From the NCBI GenBank assembly GCA_032207245.1, contig CM063498.1, positions 56,600,454 to 56,664,453 on the forward strand: a DNA stretch of 64,000 nt, in the 5' to 3' direction. The notes beneath the pieces are model-generated. The model did no database searches. It saw only the letters and a program-made list of their open reading frames with translations, and was not told where the DNA came from. Positions within the stretch are counted from its first letter, which is position 1. Each line of letters begins with the position of its first letter. This document shows, one piece after another, positions 62,971 through 64,000 of the stretch. Source of the DNA: Pardosa pseudoannulata. Its lineage: Eukaryota; Arthropoda; Arachnida; Araneae; Lycosidae. The position numbers were made by a program, and so were the translations under genes.

Positions 62971-63997
62971 GTAATATTTTATTATGTTTAGATATAATAA
63001 TAAAAGGTAATAATTAGATATAATAATAAAAGGTAATAAAAAAGTATAATATTGTGGTATAGCCACATTCTATGTAAAAGGGAATGCCAGGAATTGCCGG
63101 CCTCCTGACCCCTTATTTTATGGAATGGGGCTTGTCCATGTCCGAGTCACCTTGAATTTCCCGCGCTGACCATCCGTGGGTTGCCGTTTTGCTCTCCCCA
63201 TCTTTCATCTTTTGTCCAGCTTGAGCGCTGCTTGGCGCCCTAAGTTTCCTAGTCTGTTGTTCCTACTCAAGCTACGTTTGGCGATCGTCTTGGGTTCCCG
63301 CTGGCGGGATTTTTCCACTGACCTCGCCATTCGCGGTGTTGAATGGACATCATTCTGGCCGAATTTGGGGGAGAGATCACCCGCATCATTTTAAGAAGAA
63401 AAAATATTTCTTTTGAGCCATTTTGCTCCTTTTTCTTTGATTTTTGTGTCATGTCGAGGGACGTGTATTTTTATGACAAAGTCAGCAAGGAATAGTTAAT
63501 AATAAAAGACTCCTTTCAACTATCAATTGGACTATTTTTATTTTCGTGAGCTTGGATTTTTCTTTGTGAAATGAGTCTGGAGCATTCCAAATGAGGATAG
63601 TGAGTCGTGTCTGCCGCCATACTGTTCCACCAAAGAACCGGTCAAAGGTTATTGCGGACTATGAAAAAAATGGAATATCCAACAACAATGATTATTCTAC
63701 TACAATTATTCAACACCTTTATTCTTCAATAATTAATTCAACAAATATATAAATGCTTGTGAAATTATTGAAGATTTGTGTTATTAAATAGAACAATTTG
63801 CATCTCATTGACACTGAAAAACTGTAATTTACTAATTGGCTGAACTGTAATTAAAATATTAATGTTTTCTGAATATGTACTATATTTAAAAAATAAAAAG
63901 TTTGGGCATATAATGGTCTTTATAAAACTGTGTTAAAATGTATTGATTTTAACTTCTGTAATGTATTATTTATGATCCTGTAAAATAATCTTTCCAG
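62971..63997. other. Intron with solo LTR
   Basis: About 1.03 kb. A short tandem duplication (AGATATAATAATAAAAGGTA twice) lies at about 62990-63036, then the solo LTR at 63053-63743. Confidence 0.75.
63053..63743 (+). mobile_element. Solo LTR with perfect 5-bp target duplication
   Basis: 691 bp starting TGTGGTATAGCC and ending TTCAACA, the TG...CA form of an LTR. It is flanked on both sides by AATAT (63048-63052 and 63744-63748). It is GC-richer than anything nearby and carries an AATAAA at 63501-63506, as expected for an LTR poly(A) signal. The open frames in it are chance. The plus orientation is inferred from that signal. No internal retroelement region is present, so it is a recombined solo LTR. 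Confidence 0.83.
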
Positions 63998-64000
63998 CTT
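63998..64000 (+). CDS. Possible first bases of the next exon
   Basis: AATCTTTCCAG at 63987-63997 is a good acceptor. The following C would complete AG|C (Ser) after exon 31, in the correct phase. Only three bases are visible. Confidence 0.4.

Noticed and set aside
63176..63452. Two ORFs in the GC-rich patch near the right end
   Set aside because: The patch is a solo LTR; the frames are short and overlapping on opposite strands.

Overview
The window is eukaryotic DNA. It is very AT-rich, its exons are short and bounded by GT...AG, its introns are long, and it carries interspersed transposons. It looks like an arthropod genome. Gene type and repeat content would fit a chelicerate such as a spider, but I cannot fix the taxon from sequence alone.

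One plus-strand gene fills the window and runs off both ends. I reconstruct 31 internal coding exons between 2705 and 62970. They join in one uninterrupted frame of about 6,650 codons, with almost every intron in phase 0. Most exons encode about 100-110 residues of Trp- and Leu-heptad-containing coiled coil, i.e. one spectrin repeat each. The best identification is MSP-300/nesprin (SYNE), the giant actin-to-nuclear-envelope linker. The calponin-homology domains and the KASH tail would lie outside the window, so this rests on architecture.

Layout: (1) 2705-10149, about 4.5 spectrin repeats in five exons. (2) 10671-13088, an exon that leaves the coiled coil and becomes Pro/Ser-rich with three repeated Ser/Thr-Tyr-Ala...Ser-Pro motifs, then changes abruptly into a Cys- and hydrophobic-rich segment. 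An in-frame stop and a poly(A) signal just past its donor may define a short isoform. (3) 14120-24721, a single 10.6-kb exon (3,534 codons) of acidic, Ser/Thr-rich disordered sequence with ten lysine clusters and five tandem units of about 193 codons. (4) 25677-62970, 24 exons encoding about 17-18 more spectrin repeats, several split between two exons whose lengths sum to about 102-109 codons.

The introns hold most of the mobile DNA. There are three copies of an approximately 790-bp non-autonomous DNA transposon (1237, 30431, 46393), the last at the junction of a 180-bp direct duplication. There is also a hAT-like MITE with target-site duplication (50249-50818), a second hAT-like element (about 4202-4846), a 1.5-kb TIR element (8078-9608), a TA-flanked mariner-like MITE with an internal tandem duplication (61871-62520), a solo LTR with a perfect 5-bp target duplication (63053-63743), an LTR-like/foldback element containing a tRNA-Ser fragment (6629-7122), three tRNA-derived SINE-like sequences, two copies of another dispersed family, and two strong hairpins. 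I found no second gene, functional tRNA or CRISPR array.
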